DNA of 64,000 nucleotides, from NCBI GenBank assembly GCA_025869435.1, contig JAOZVS010000064.1, forward strand, positions 17,779 through 81,778. The letters are read 5' to 3'. The translations under genes were made by a program, and so were the position numbers. The notes under the pieces are model-generated. The model was not told the origin of the DNA. It did not search any database and saw only the letters and a list, made by a program, of their open reading frames with translations. Below, piece after piece: positions 1 through 7,191 of the stretch (position 1 is the first letter of the stretch; every line of letters starts with the position of its first letter). The stretch comes from Zavarzinia sp. (lineage in GTDB: Bacteria > Pseudomonadota > Alphaproteobacteria > Zavarziniales > Zavarziniaceae).

Positions 1-334
1 CGACGCTCATCGCCTTTTTCTCGAGGCCCGGCAGCTCGTGGTCGATGCCCTTGCGCAGGAAGGTCGAGAAGGCCTCGGCATGGGCGGCCTCGGCGGCGCT
101 GCGCCCCGCCTTCCGCTGGCTGCCCGGGCGCGCCAGCGCGGTTTCGATGGCGGTGACATGGTCGCTCAGCCGGCCGACCTCGGCGTTCAGCCGGTCGACC
201 GTCTCGATGGTGACGACATCGGCCCGGCCCTTCGTCTCGATCTCGGCGAGACGGCGGTCGTTCTCCGCCCGGAAGGCGGTGAAGACCCGGGCGAGGTCGT
301 CGGTGGCGCTGTGCATGGTGGCAAGATCGGTCAT
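1..334 (-). CDS. HK97-type major capsid protein, N-terminal part (cut by window edge)
   Basis: The reverse strand opens with ATG at 334 and stays open for 111 codons to the window edge, so the C-terminal part is missing. The visible part is a charged, probably coiled-coil segment (MTDLATMHSATDD..., later ...LARPGSQRK) like the N-terminal delta or scaffold region of HK97-fold capsid proteins, which the prohead protease removes. The segment ends near KKAMSV, close to where the mature shell domain usually begins. It lies directly after the protease gene with an 11 nt gap, the usual order protease then capsid. The fold itself is not visible, so the call rests on this segment and gene order. Confidence 0.85.
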   Translation of the reverse strand, partial: MTDLATMHSATDDLARVFTAFRAENDRRLAEIETKGRADVVTIETVDRLNAEVGRLSDHVTAIETALARPGSQRKAGRSAAEAAHAEAFSTFLRKGIDHELPGLEKKAMSV

Positions 335-345
335 GCGTGGTCCTT

Positions 346-894
346 TCAGGGCCGAAGGGCCGCCGCCGCGCGGCGGAGATTGCTGACGATGGCCTGACTC
401 AGCCCCGCTTCATCCGGCCGGGCGGCCTTGACCCAGGCGATGCGCGCCGCCTCGTTGGCGGGCAGGGTGACGAGACTGATTTCATGAAGGGTGAGCGTCT
501 TCAGCAGGCGGGCGCCATCGCCCGCCACACCCGCCGCCACGGTCGAATAGCCGATGGAGAGGCCATCGAGCGCGCCGAGGCGCAGCAGGGCCAGGGCCTC
601 ACGCCCGCGCGCGGTCTCCAGCGCCAGACGGCCCTCGACGAGAAGGCCGGTCTCGTCTTCCTCGATGCGGTCGAAGCGGCCGATGGGCTCGGCCATGTCG
701 TGCTGCCACAGGAAGGGCGGCAGGGCCTTGCGCCGCCGCCAGTCGCCGAGGCTGGCGGCGAAGGCGCCGGGCAGAACCCGGTCGCCCTGCGCGTCGGTCA
801 CGGCGAAGACGCTGGCGTAGCCGGCGAAACTGCCGTCCGGGGCGAGGCGTTTCAACTGGCGGCCGATCGGCCGGCCGACCTCGAAAATCTCCAT
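346..894 (-). CDS. HK97 family prohead protease
   Basis: A 182-residue protein that matures the capsid by cleaving capsid N-termini inside the prohead. The family signature is visible: GYASVF...D...G.F at residues 25-45, the catalytic His65 in FLWQHDMAEPIG, and the serine segment GLSIGYS at 111-117, followed by LHEISLVTLPAN. Length and motif order fit the family. AAGGAG lies a few bases before the ATG and overlaps the end of the portal gene, so the two are probably translationally linked. It belongs to the minus-strand head operon and resembles gene 4 of the gene transfer agent (GTA) cluster. Confidence 0.93.
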   Translation of the reverse strand: MEIFEVGRPIGRQLKRLAPDGSFAGYASVFAVTDAQGDRVLPGAFAASLGDWRRRKALPPFLWQHDMAEPIGRFDRIEEDETGLLVEGRLALETARGREALALLRLGALDGLSIGYSTVAAGVAGDGARLLKTLTLHEISLVTLPANEAARIAWVKAARPDEAGLSQAIVSNLRRAAAALRP

Positions 895-897
895 GCG

Positions 898-2115
898 TTA
901 CTCCTTCGTCGCGAGGGGGGCGTAACCAAGGGCGGCGCGGCGCTCGTCAGGGGTGAGGTCGGCGGCGCCGGCGACCTTGGCCCAGCGCTCGGCCCGGCGG
1001 GGCTCCAGCGCAGGCACTTCGTCGAGATCGGGCTCCAGCGCGGCGATGCCGAAGCCGGCGCCGAAGGCCCGGGCGAAGGCGCGCGCGATGCTCTGCGCCA
1101 GCGGCACCACCGTGTCCTCGTAAAGCGCCAGCCGCGCCTCGGCGTAATTGGCGTAAGTCTGCGCGTCGGGCACGCCGACCAGTTGCGGCGGCACGCCGAA
1201 GGCGAGGGCGATTTCCCGCGCCGCGGCGTTCCGCCCCTCGATCCAGTCCATCTCGGCCGGCGACAGGCTGAGCGGCTTCCAGTCGAGGCCGCCGTCGAGC
1301 AGCAGGGGACGGCCGGCGTTGCGCGCGCCCTCAAACTGTTCGGCGATTTCCGCCTTCAGGCGCTCGAACTGGTCGTCGGCCAGCACCGCCGGCCCGTCCT
1401 TCGGCTGATAGACGAGGGCGCCCGAGGGCCGCGCCGCATTGTCCAGCAGGGCCTTGTTCCAGCTGCCCGCCGCGTTGTGCTGATCGATCGCCTGGGCCGC
1501 CGCCTCCAGCGCCGGCAACCCGTGCCAGTCGTCGAGGGGATGGAATGTCTTCAGATGCAGGATGGCCGAGGCGCCGGTAACGGGATCGACCGGCACGAAG
1601 CGCGTCTCCTCCCCCTCGCGGCAATCGAAGCCGGCGGGAATGCCGCCGGGGCCGGGCCGTACCGTCACCCGGTCGGGACGCAGCAGATGCAATTCCCGCG
1701 GCCGGCCCCTCGGCCCGATCGCCTCGACATAGGCATTGCCGGCGATCAGCAATTGCGCCGCCAGCGCCTCGCGGAAAGCGGCGCCTTCGTCGCGCGGGTT
1801 CGGCCGCTGCATCAACCGCTCGAAGGCCGGGATGCTGACTTCCGCCCCCGCGCCATCCCGCGCGATCCAGGGAATGGCGGCGGCCGAGCGGGACACCAGG
1901 CTGACCGCGCGGTGCACGACGACATTGCGGACATAGCCTTCGTCCGCCAGGGTCGCATAACGCCGCGCGGTCCAGCGGGTGCCGGCCGGCGCGGCCCAGC
2001 CGATGACGGCCCGGCCCCTTGGCGCCGCCTTCTGCGCGGGCGCCGGGGCGATCAGGCGGCGCAGGCGGGCCATCAGGCCGGGCGTTTGCACCGGCCTGTT
2101 CGCATGTTCGGTCAT
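898..2115 (-). CDS. phage/GTA portal protein (HK97 family)
   Basis: A 405-residue HK97-type portal protein, the ring through which DNA enters the head. Visible family features are a Trp/Arg-rich N-terminal region, the segment NVVVHRAVSLVSRSAAAIPW near residue 65, LIAGNAYVEAIG, and the C-terminal stretch with FGVPPQLVG followed by NYAEARLALYEDTV. It starts 4 nt after the terminase stop. Length matches GTA gene 3 and related portals. No frameshift is seen, so the cassette looks intact this far. Confidence 0.93.
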   Translation of the reverse strand: MTEHANRPVQTPGLMARLRRLIAPAPAQKAAPRGRAVIGWAAPAGTRWTARRYATLADEGYVRNVVVHRAVSLVSRSAAAIPWIARDGAGAEVSIPAFERLMQRPNPRDEGAAFREALAAQLLIAGNAYVEAIGPRGRPRELHLLRPDRVTVRPGPGGIPAGFDCREGEETRFVPVDPVTGASAILHLKTFHPLDDWHGLPALEAAAQAIDQHNAAGSWNKALLDNAARPSGALVYQPKDGPAVLADDQFERLKAEIAEQFEGARNAGRPLLLDGGLDWKPLSLSPAEMDWIEGRNAAAREIALAFGVPPQLVGVPDAQTYANYAEARLALYEDTVVPLAQSIARAFARAFGAGFGIAALEPDLDEVPALEPRRAERWAKVAGAADLTPDERRAALGYAPLATKE

Positions 2116-2119
2116 GGCG

Positions 2120-3454
2120 TTACAGTCTCCGCAGTCGGGGGGCGGACGGGATCGGCCCGTCCATGAGATCGGTCAGGGCCCACACGAGGGCATCGACCCG
2201 GTCGCACGGCCCTTCCGGGCCATGGCTGGTGAAGCGACACATCTGGTCTTCCAGGGTGGCGAGACCGGGCAAGTGCCGCACCCTGCCCTGTTCATAAAGC
2301 GCGGCGATCGGCTCGGCCCGCACCGCCTTGCCCCTTGTCGCGCGGACGGCGCGGTAAGGCACGGCGGGATCGAGGGTCCGCACCAGGGATTCGACGAGAT
2401 CGCCGCCCTGGTTGATTTCGGCGACCAGCCGGTCGGCGCGGTGGCGCCGAAAGGCGTCGATGGCGGCCCTTGCCCATTGGGTCGGCGGATGGCGGCCCGA
2501 GAGGTCGTCGAGCACGACGGCGCTGCCGTCGACAAGCCGTCCGGCGACGATCACGCCGGTCTCCGCCCCTTCCCCCTCCCCGGCGGCGCCCACGGCGGGA
2601 TCGATGCCGACGACGATGCGGACGAAATCCGCGGGCGCCGCCGCCAGCCGGCACAGGTCGAGCCCGGCGCGGGTCCACAGCGCACCCGGCACATCGTCGA
2701 TCACCTCGGCGTGCAACTCCTGCCGGCCAAGGCGCGTGCCCTGATAGCGCCGCACCACCTCGGCCAGGAAGCCGGGGGCGAGATTGGCCCAATTGTCGAA
2801 GGTGGAGCCGCGCGTCACCCGCACCTTGGGGTCCTGCAACAGGCCCCGGATCAGGCGCCCGGGTGCCGGCGTCGTCGTCGCCAGCCAGCGCGGGTTCCGC
2901 CCGAGACGAAGGCCGAGCAGCAATTGATCCCAGGCGTCGGCATCGCGCCATTTGCACAATTCGTCGGCCCAGGCGAGGTCATGCTGCGGCCCGCGCAACT
3001 GGCCCGGCCGCTCGGCGGAAAAGGCGGTGGCGATGGCGCCGTTCGGCCAGGTCAGCAGGCGTTTCGATGGCTCCCACAGCGGCATCATCGAGGGTGGCGA
3101 TATGGCGAGAAGGCCGGACTCGCCCTCGATCATCACCCGCCGGACATCGCCGGCCGTCGCCCCGACAAGGGCGATGCGCCGCGCCCGTCCCGCCTCCACC
3201 TCCATCCGCACCCATTCGGCGCCGGCCCTCGTCTTGCCGAAGCCGCGCCCGGCCAGCACCAGCCAGCCCAGCCAGTCCTCGCCCTCCGGCGGCAATTGGC
3301 TTTGCCTTGCCCAGAAGCGCCAGTCGTGGAACAGGACCTCGGCTTCACGCCGGCTCAGACCCTTCAGGAACTCCGCCCGCTTCGCCGCCGACAGCGAGGC
3401 GAGCGAGCCGCTCCGAAAGCCGCTCGCGGATATCGGCGGCATCGGTCTCGTCAT
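2120..3454 (-). CDS. terminase large subunit (GTA gene 2-like DNA packaging ATPase)
   Basis: A 444-residue packaging motor. Walker A is LAGRGFGKTRAG (about residues 67-78), Walker B/catalytic Glu is LAWADE (160-165), and the nuclease-type acidic motif is VGIDPAVG in the C-terminal half. The form of the Walker A motif and the sequence LFHDWRFWARQSQLP are typical of alphaproteobacterial GTA packaging proteins. Its 5' end overlaps the upstream small-terminase gene by 110 nt. The conserved part begins around residue 18 (SLASLSAAKRAEFLKGLS), still inside the overlap, so the overlap is probably real. Confidence 0.93.
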   Translation of the reverse strand: MTRPMPPISASGFRSGSLASLSAAKRAEFLKGLSRREAEVLFHDWRFWARQSQLPPEGEDWLGWLVLAGRGFGKTRAGAEWVRMEVEAGRARRIALVGATAGDVRRVMIEGESGLLAISPPSMMPLWEPSKRLLTWPNGAIATAFSAERPGQLRGPQHDLAWADELCKWRDADAWDQLLLGLRLGRNPRWLATTTPAPGRLIRGLLQDPKVRVTRGSTFDNWANLAPGFLAEVVRRYQGTRLGRQELHAEVIDDVPGALWTRAGLDLCRLAAAPADFVRIVVGIDPAVGAAGEGEGAETGVIVAGRLVDGSAVVLDDLSGRHPPTQWARAAIDAFRRHRADRLVAEINQGGDLVESLVRTLDPAVPYRAVRATRGKAVRAEPIAALYEQGRVRHLPGLATLEDQMCRFTSHGPEGPCDRVDALVWALTDLMDGPIPSAPRLRRL

Positions 3455-3881
3455 CGCCCGCCGTCATCCCCTGTTGGTCGAGCCCGAAGGCCTGGCGCTC
3501 CAGCCTGATCAGCTTCTCCGCCGTGCCGCCCAGGGCGCGGACGAGGCCGGCCACCGTCTCGGCCCCGGCGGCGAAAGGCCCTTCCCCCGGCGGCCCCACC
3601 GACGAGAGATGATCACGCAAGGACTGCTGCACGACCCCCAGCGTCTCGCGGAGGTCGGACAGGAGGCGGCGGTGTTCCCGCGCCACTTCCAGCCCGCGCC
3701 GGGCGGCCAATTGCTTTTCATCCTCGCGCGGATCGCCCCGCGCCCAACCCTCGGCCGCAGCGCGTTTGCGCAGGGCATATTCCGTGAGGCCGTAGCTGCC
3801 GGCGATTTCCGACAGAAAAAGCTGGCCGAGGCGGTATTCCCGCTCCACGGCCAGCCAGTCGATGACGTCGCTCTGGGTCAT
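3345..3881 (-). CDS. putative small terminase subunit (GTA gene 1 position)
   Basis: A 178-residue protein from ATG 3881. The N-terminus (MTQSDVIDWLAVEREYRLGQ, then LSEIAGSYGLTEYALRKRAAAEGW) reads as a helix-turn-helix DNA-binding unit, followed by long charged helices. Small terminases bind packaging DNA through such domains, and the position just before the large subunit supports this. I chose 3881 over an upstream ATG because the longer version would run into the promoter -10 box. The assignment is by context and HTH character, not by strong sequence identity. Confidence 0.7.
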   Translation of the reverse strand: MTQSDVIDWLAVEREYRLGQLFLSEIAGSYGLTEYALRKRAAAEGWARGDPREDEKQLAARRGLEVAREHRRLLSDLRETLGVVQQSLRDHLSSVGPPGEGPFAAGAETVAGLVRALGGTAEKLIRLERQAFGLDQQGMTAGDDETDAADIRERLSERLARLAVGGEAGGVPEGSEPA

Positions 3882-3913
3882 CGCCAATTCCGGAATGTAT
3901 CGATTATGTACCC

Positions 3914-3942
3914 ATAATGTGCACAATGCGCACAGATGTCAA
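3914..3942 (-). promoter_or_regulatory. sigma-70 type promoter of the head/packaging operon with internal palindrome
   Basis: Read on the minus strand there is TTGACA (3942-3937), a 17 nt spacer and CATTAT (3919-3914). The spacer and -10 edge contain the near-palindrome GTGCGCATTGTGCAC, a likely regulator site. The expected transcript start is 25-30 nt before the small-terminase ATG. The -35 box overlaps the end of the upstream hydrolase gene. Confidence 0.65.
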
Positions 3943-4838
3943 GCGGATTCTGCGGCCCTCACGCGCGCGTTCAGGGCATCCACCGCCTCGACCACCCGCC
4001 CCGGAAATTCCATCGGAATGAAATGGCTTGAGCCGGGCACCTGTTCGATCACCGCCCCCGGCTGCTGGGCCCGCAAGGCGGCGGCGCCCTTTGGCCCCAG
4101 GGTCGACTGATGGTCGGCATAAAGGACGGAGAGCGGGCATTGCACCCGGCCGATGCGGCGCCAGAACGACAGGCCGATGGTGGAAAAGGTCTTGGCTTCC
4201 CACGCCGGGCTGCAGGCAAGGCGCACGCTGCCGTCCGCGTTGTCGATCGTGCCGCCCGCGACATAGGACTCGAGGAAGCCCGGCTCCCAGGTCTTGAAGG
4301 CACCCTTGCCGCCATAGGCCTTGATCATCACCGCGCGGGATGGCCAGACCTCTTTCCGCTTCGACGCCCGCTCGGCCAGCGGCAGGCGATGCGCGAGGCC
4401 GGCGAGCCGGGCGATGGCGAAGGCCGGCACGGCGACGCGCGGCACCACGGCGGGATCGATCAGCAGAAGCCCGGCGGCCAGGTCCGGGTGCAGCGCCGCC
4501 AGTTCGGCGCTGACCGCGCCGCCCATGGAATGGCCGACCAGGATCGCCTTCTGCCCGAAGCCCCGCAGGATGGGCACCAGGTCATGGACATAGCGCGCCC
4601 AGGATTTCAGGCGCGAAGCCTGCGCCGGCACGTCCGACAGCCCATGGCCGCGCAGATCGACGGCCCGCACCGTGTAACGCCCGGCCAGTTCCTCGAGCAG
4701 CGGGCGGTAGGTTTCGGCGTTCATGCCGGTCGCATGGGCGAAATGGACGAGCGGGGCCTGTCCCAGCTCGGGACCGCCGGCAAGGCAGGAGAAATGGCCG
4801 GCCCCGGCGGGGATTTCGATACGGTGAAGCAACGACAC
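3939..4838 (-). CDS. alpha/beta hydrolase
   Basis: A 299-residue alpha/beta-hydrolase fold protein. Visible landmarks are the oxyanion region HFAHATG (32-38), DLRGHG (71-76), the nucleophile elbow VGHSMGG with Ser104, and a late His in SSHFIPMEFPG. The substrate is not predictable. I chose the GTG start at 4838, preceded by AGGAAA at good spacing. The frame is open further upstream, but that stretch would overlap the divergent membrane-protein gene and has no hydrolase character. It lies upstream of the head operon and is read in the same direction, probably as an unrelated gene. Confidence 0.88.
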   Translation of the reverse strand: MSLLHRIEIPAGAGHFSCLAGGPELGQAPLVHFAHATGMNAETYRPLLEELAGRYTVRAVDLRGHGLSDVPAQASRLKSWARYVHDLVPILRGFGQKAILVGHSMGGAVSAELAALHPDLAAGLLLIDPAVVPRVAVPAFAIARLAGLAHRLPLAERASKRKEVWPSRAVMIKAYGGKGAFKTWEPGFLESYVAGGTIDNADGSVRLACSPAWEAKTFSTIGLSFWRRIGRVQCPLSVLYADHQSTLGPKGAAALRAQQPGAVIEQVPGSSHFIPMEFPGRVVEAVDALNARVRAAESA

Positions 4839-4997
4839 GGGCTGTTTCCTTGTTTTTCTTCCCCATCCTGCGGCAGGAATGCCACGGCCGTCCATCGACA
4901 GCCCGTGTTGCGATGCGATAGACTCAAGGGACATTTTCCCGCCACAAAACTCATGTCTGGTGCCTTGATGGTACGCCGTCTGACCGAAGAACCCCTG

Positions 4998-5504
4998 ATG
5001 ACCCGCGGCATCTCCGCGGAAAACACGCGCCCTGGCCATATCGGCCGGGTGGAGCCGGTGGTCGCCCTGCCGCCGCGCGGCCGGCATGGACCGGACTGGG
5101 GCCTTGTCCTCATCACCGTCGCCTTCCTTGGTGGCGCCGCCGGTCTTCTCTATTTCGGCTACATGAGCCGGCAAGGCGATTCGCTGGCCGCCGGCGAAAC
5201 CCGGGTCATCGCCGGTCGCCCGGACACGGTGATTCCCGACTCAGCTTCCGCTGGCGCGCCGGTCGTCACGCCTGCCGCTTCTGGCACCGGCGGCACGGCC
5301 AGTCCCGGCAGCACGGCCGGCGCCCCGCCGCCCGCCGCCGATGGCAGCGGCTATTCCCTCAGCAGCCCGGCTCAGGGCGGCGACGTGACGACCCGCCCGT
5401 CCGCTCATAGCGCCCCAGAGCCGCGGGGAACCTCGAAGCCACGCCCCACGTCGAGCGCGCCGGGCGTCCTGCAGGCGCCCCCCGGGGTGAAGCCGGTCAA
5501 ATAG
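4998..5504 (+). CDS. small single-span membrane protein with Pro/Ala/Ser-rich tail
   Basis: About 168 residues from the ATG at 4998 (a start at 4953 is possible). After a short basic N-terminus comes one hydrophobic helix (GLVLITVAFLGGAAGLLYFG), then a low-complexity tail rich in Ala, Gly, Pro, Ser and Thr. This suggests a bitopic inner-membrane protein with a flexible periplasmic tail. No family recognised. The gene is divergent from the alpha/beta hydrolase and ends about 85 nt before tRNA-Thr. Confidence 0.6.
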   Translation: MTRGISAENTRPGHIGRVEPVVALPPRGRHGPDWGLVLITVAFLGGAAGLLYFGYMSRQGDSLAAGETRVIAGRPDTVIPDSASAGAPVVTPAASGTGGTASPGSTAGAPPPAADGSGYSLSSPAQGGDVTTRPSAHSAPEPRGTSKPRPTSSAPGVLQAPPGVKPVK

Positions 5505-5589
5505 CCGGTTTCACCCCCGCGCAAAAAAACGCACACACGGCTTGCACATCCCGCCGCCCTGTGGCAGTTTCCGCGCCCTGAACGCAGGC

Positions 5590-5664
<75 letters not shown>

Positions 5665-5794
5665 GTTCAGCGCGCGTTCGCGATCATCGGCGAAGCGTCC
5701 CGTCGATACCGATCGACCTCCCCCACGACCGTCAGTTTCAATAGGCCGCCCCGGAAACCGGGAATGGCAGGTCTGCAGGTTTCACCCCCGCCAT

Positions 5795-5837
5795 GTAAAC
5801 CTATGCTTTACATTTTATCCGTAAGGCGATACCTTAC
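5795..5837 (+). promoter_or_regulatory. promoter with two palindromic operators for the toxin-antitoxin pair
   Basis: Two inverted repeats lie in a row: GTAAA-N7-TTTAC (5795-5811) and GTAAGG-N5-CCTTAC (5821-5837). They share the half-site GTAA/TTAC and overlap a promoter with -35 TTTACA (5807-5812), a 17 nt spacer and -10 TACCTT (5830-5835). Binding of the HigA-like antitoxin here would block transcription, the usual autoregulation of such pairs. The toxin ATG follows only 4 nt after the second palindrome, so the 5' leader is very short. Confidence 0.75.
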
Positions 5838-5841
5838 AAAT

Positions 5842-6114
5842 ATGATCAAGTCGTTCAGATCGACGGCCGTTGAAGCCTTCTTCACCGCCGGCAACAGCCG
5901 GAGGCTTCCGGTGCAGAACACGGCCCGGCTGCGACGGCTGCTTCTCGCCCTTGATGCGGCGGCAACACCTGAAGACATGAATTTGCCGGGCTTCAGATTT
6001 CACCCCCTGCACGCCGCACCACCTCGCTGGTCCGTGTGGGTATCGGGCAATTATCGCCTGACATGGGCATGGGATGGCGGCGCCACCCACGTCGACGTGG
6101 AGGATTACCACTGA
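5842..6114 (+). CDS. higB: HigB-like (RelE superfamily) mRNA-interferase toxin
   Basis: A 90-residue protein of the HigB/RelE type. It has the usual opening IKSFRSTAVEAFFTAG with an early basic patch (SRRLPVQ), then LLLALDAAATPEDMNLPGFRFHPL and the end WSVWVSGNYRLTWAWDGG...DVEDYH. The NYRLTW...VDYH pattern is typical of HigB-type toxins, which cleave mRNA on the ribosome. The stop codon overlaps the antitoxin start in TGATG, so the pair is translationally coupled. Order toxin then antitoxin is characteristic of higBA. Confidence 0.9.
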   Translation: MIKSFRSTAVEAFFTAGNSRRLPVQNTARLRRLLLALDAAATPEDMNLPGFRFHPLHAAPPRWSVWVSGNYRLTWAWDGGATHVDVEDYH

Positions 6115-6410
6115 TGACTTCCGCACTTGCCCCGATGCATCCCGGCGAACTTCTCCGGGAGGAGATCATCCCGGCGACCGGGCTGACCAAGACCGATGTC
6201 GCCAACCGGCTGCATATCTCGCGCCAGAGCCTCTACGACATCCTGAGCGGCCGGCAACCGGTGACCGCCAATATCGCCCTGCGGCTTTCCCGCCTGTTCG
6301 GCACGTCGCCCGCCTTCTGGCTCAATCTTCAGGCCACCCATGACATCGCGGTCCTGGGCGACCAGATGAAGCAGGAACTGGAAACGATCGAGCCGATGGA
6401 AGCCGCATGA
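6114..6410 (+). CDS. higA: HigA-like antitoxin (XRE family)
   Basis: A 98-residue helix-turn-helix protein opening with MHPGELLREEIIPATGLTKT, the HigA/VapI signature. The HTH follows (VANRLHISRQSLYDILSG) and then LRLSRLFGTSPAFWLNLQ, also diagnostic. It neutralises the upstream toxin and should bind the two palindromes before the operon. The start overlaps the toxin stop by one base. Confidence 0.93.
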   Translation: MTSALAPMHPGELLREEIIPATGLTKTDVANRLHISRQSLYDILSGRQPVTANIALRLSRLFGTSPAFWLNLQATHDIAVLGDQMKQELETIEPMEAA

Positions 6411-6544
6411 GATAGGGCCGAAGCGGCGGCGCCGTTTCCCCTCATCGACTTTCGTCCGGTATCCCGGCGCCGCTTTGCGCTTGGCCTCACGGCCCGACAC
6501 GAGCACAATCGCGCCCAAGCTCACAAAAAAGGAGCGCTCGGGGG

Positions 6545-7186
6545 ATGATCAGGACCATCGATCTATCGATGAAGAAGGTGCCGCGCCAGCGCCGCGCCGA
6601 AGTCACTGTCGAAGCCATGATCGACGCGGCATCCGAATTGCTGTCGACCCTGCCTTACGACAGCGTGACCACCAACAGGATCGCGGAACGCGCCGGGGTC
6701 GGCATCGGCTCGCTCTATCAGTATTTTCCGAACAAGGAAGCCATTGTCGCCCGTGTCGTCGCCTATTGGGTGCAGGACATGCTGGAAGAGGTCGGCAATG
6801 CCCTGGCGGCGTCCACCCAGCTGTCGCTGGCGGAAGCCGCTCTCGCCATTGTTTCCACGCTGTTCGAAGTGGTCGACCGTCACCGGGTGAAGGTGCGCCT
6901 GATCCTTGAGGTGATCCCCTTCGCGCTGCAGATCCCCGCCGTCGCCAACCTGCCCCGGACCCTCGTGATGATGTCGGCCCAGGCCCAGGCCTCGATTCGT
7001 GACCGGCTGAATTTCGCCCGCCCCGAAGTCGCGTCCTATGTCCTGATGGTGATGACCCGCGCCTCGATCATCGAGACGGTGCTGCATTGCCCGCCCCACC
7101 TCGCCCGCCCCGAGGTCGAGCGGACCATCGCCGATTTCATCGCCCGCATCATGGTGGGCAACACTTCGCCCCTCGTCGCCGCCTGA
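6545..7186 (+). CDS. TetR family transcriptional regulator
   Basis: A 213-residue TetR-type repressor. The N-terminal HTH is clear: RRAEVTVEAMIDAASELL, then VTTNRIAERAGVGIGSLYQYF at about residues 40-60. The C-terminal ligand domain is helical and gives no clue to the ligand. An AAGGAG motif lies upstream of the ATG with long spacing. It converges on the DUF1302 gene with 5 nt between stops, so it may control the adjacent DUF1329/DUF1302 operon, but this is inference from position. Confidence 0.92.
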   Translation: MIRTIDLSMKKVPRQRRAEVTVEAMIDAASELLSTLPYDSVTTNRIAERAGVGIGSLYQYFPNKEAIVARVVAYWVQDMLEEVGNALAASTQLSLAEAALAIVSTLFEVVDRHRVKVRLILEVIPFALQIPAVANLPRTLVMMSAQAQASIRDRLNFARPEVASYVLMVMTRASIIETVLHCPPHLARPEVERTIADFIARIMVGNTSPLVAA

Positions 7187-7191
7187 CGGCG

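Noticed and set aside
337-2166. Long plus-strand open frame opposite the portal and protease genes
   Set aside because: It is antisense to two clear phage genes and its product has the Arg/Gly/Pro-rich composition of a high-GC shadow frame.
3939-5174. Long form of the alpha/beta hydrolase with a 112-residue N-terminal extension
   Set aside because: The extension overlaps the divergent membrane-protein gene and has no hydrolase character; a GTG with AGGAAA upstream fits better.
6411-6500. GC-rich inverted repeat after the antitoxin gene
   Set aside because: The stem needs a bulge, the loop is about 30 nt and no U-run follows, so I do not call a terminator.
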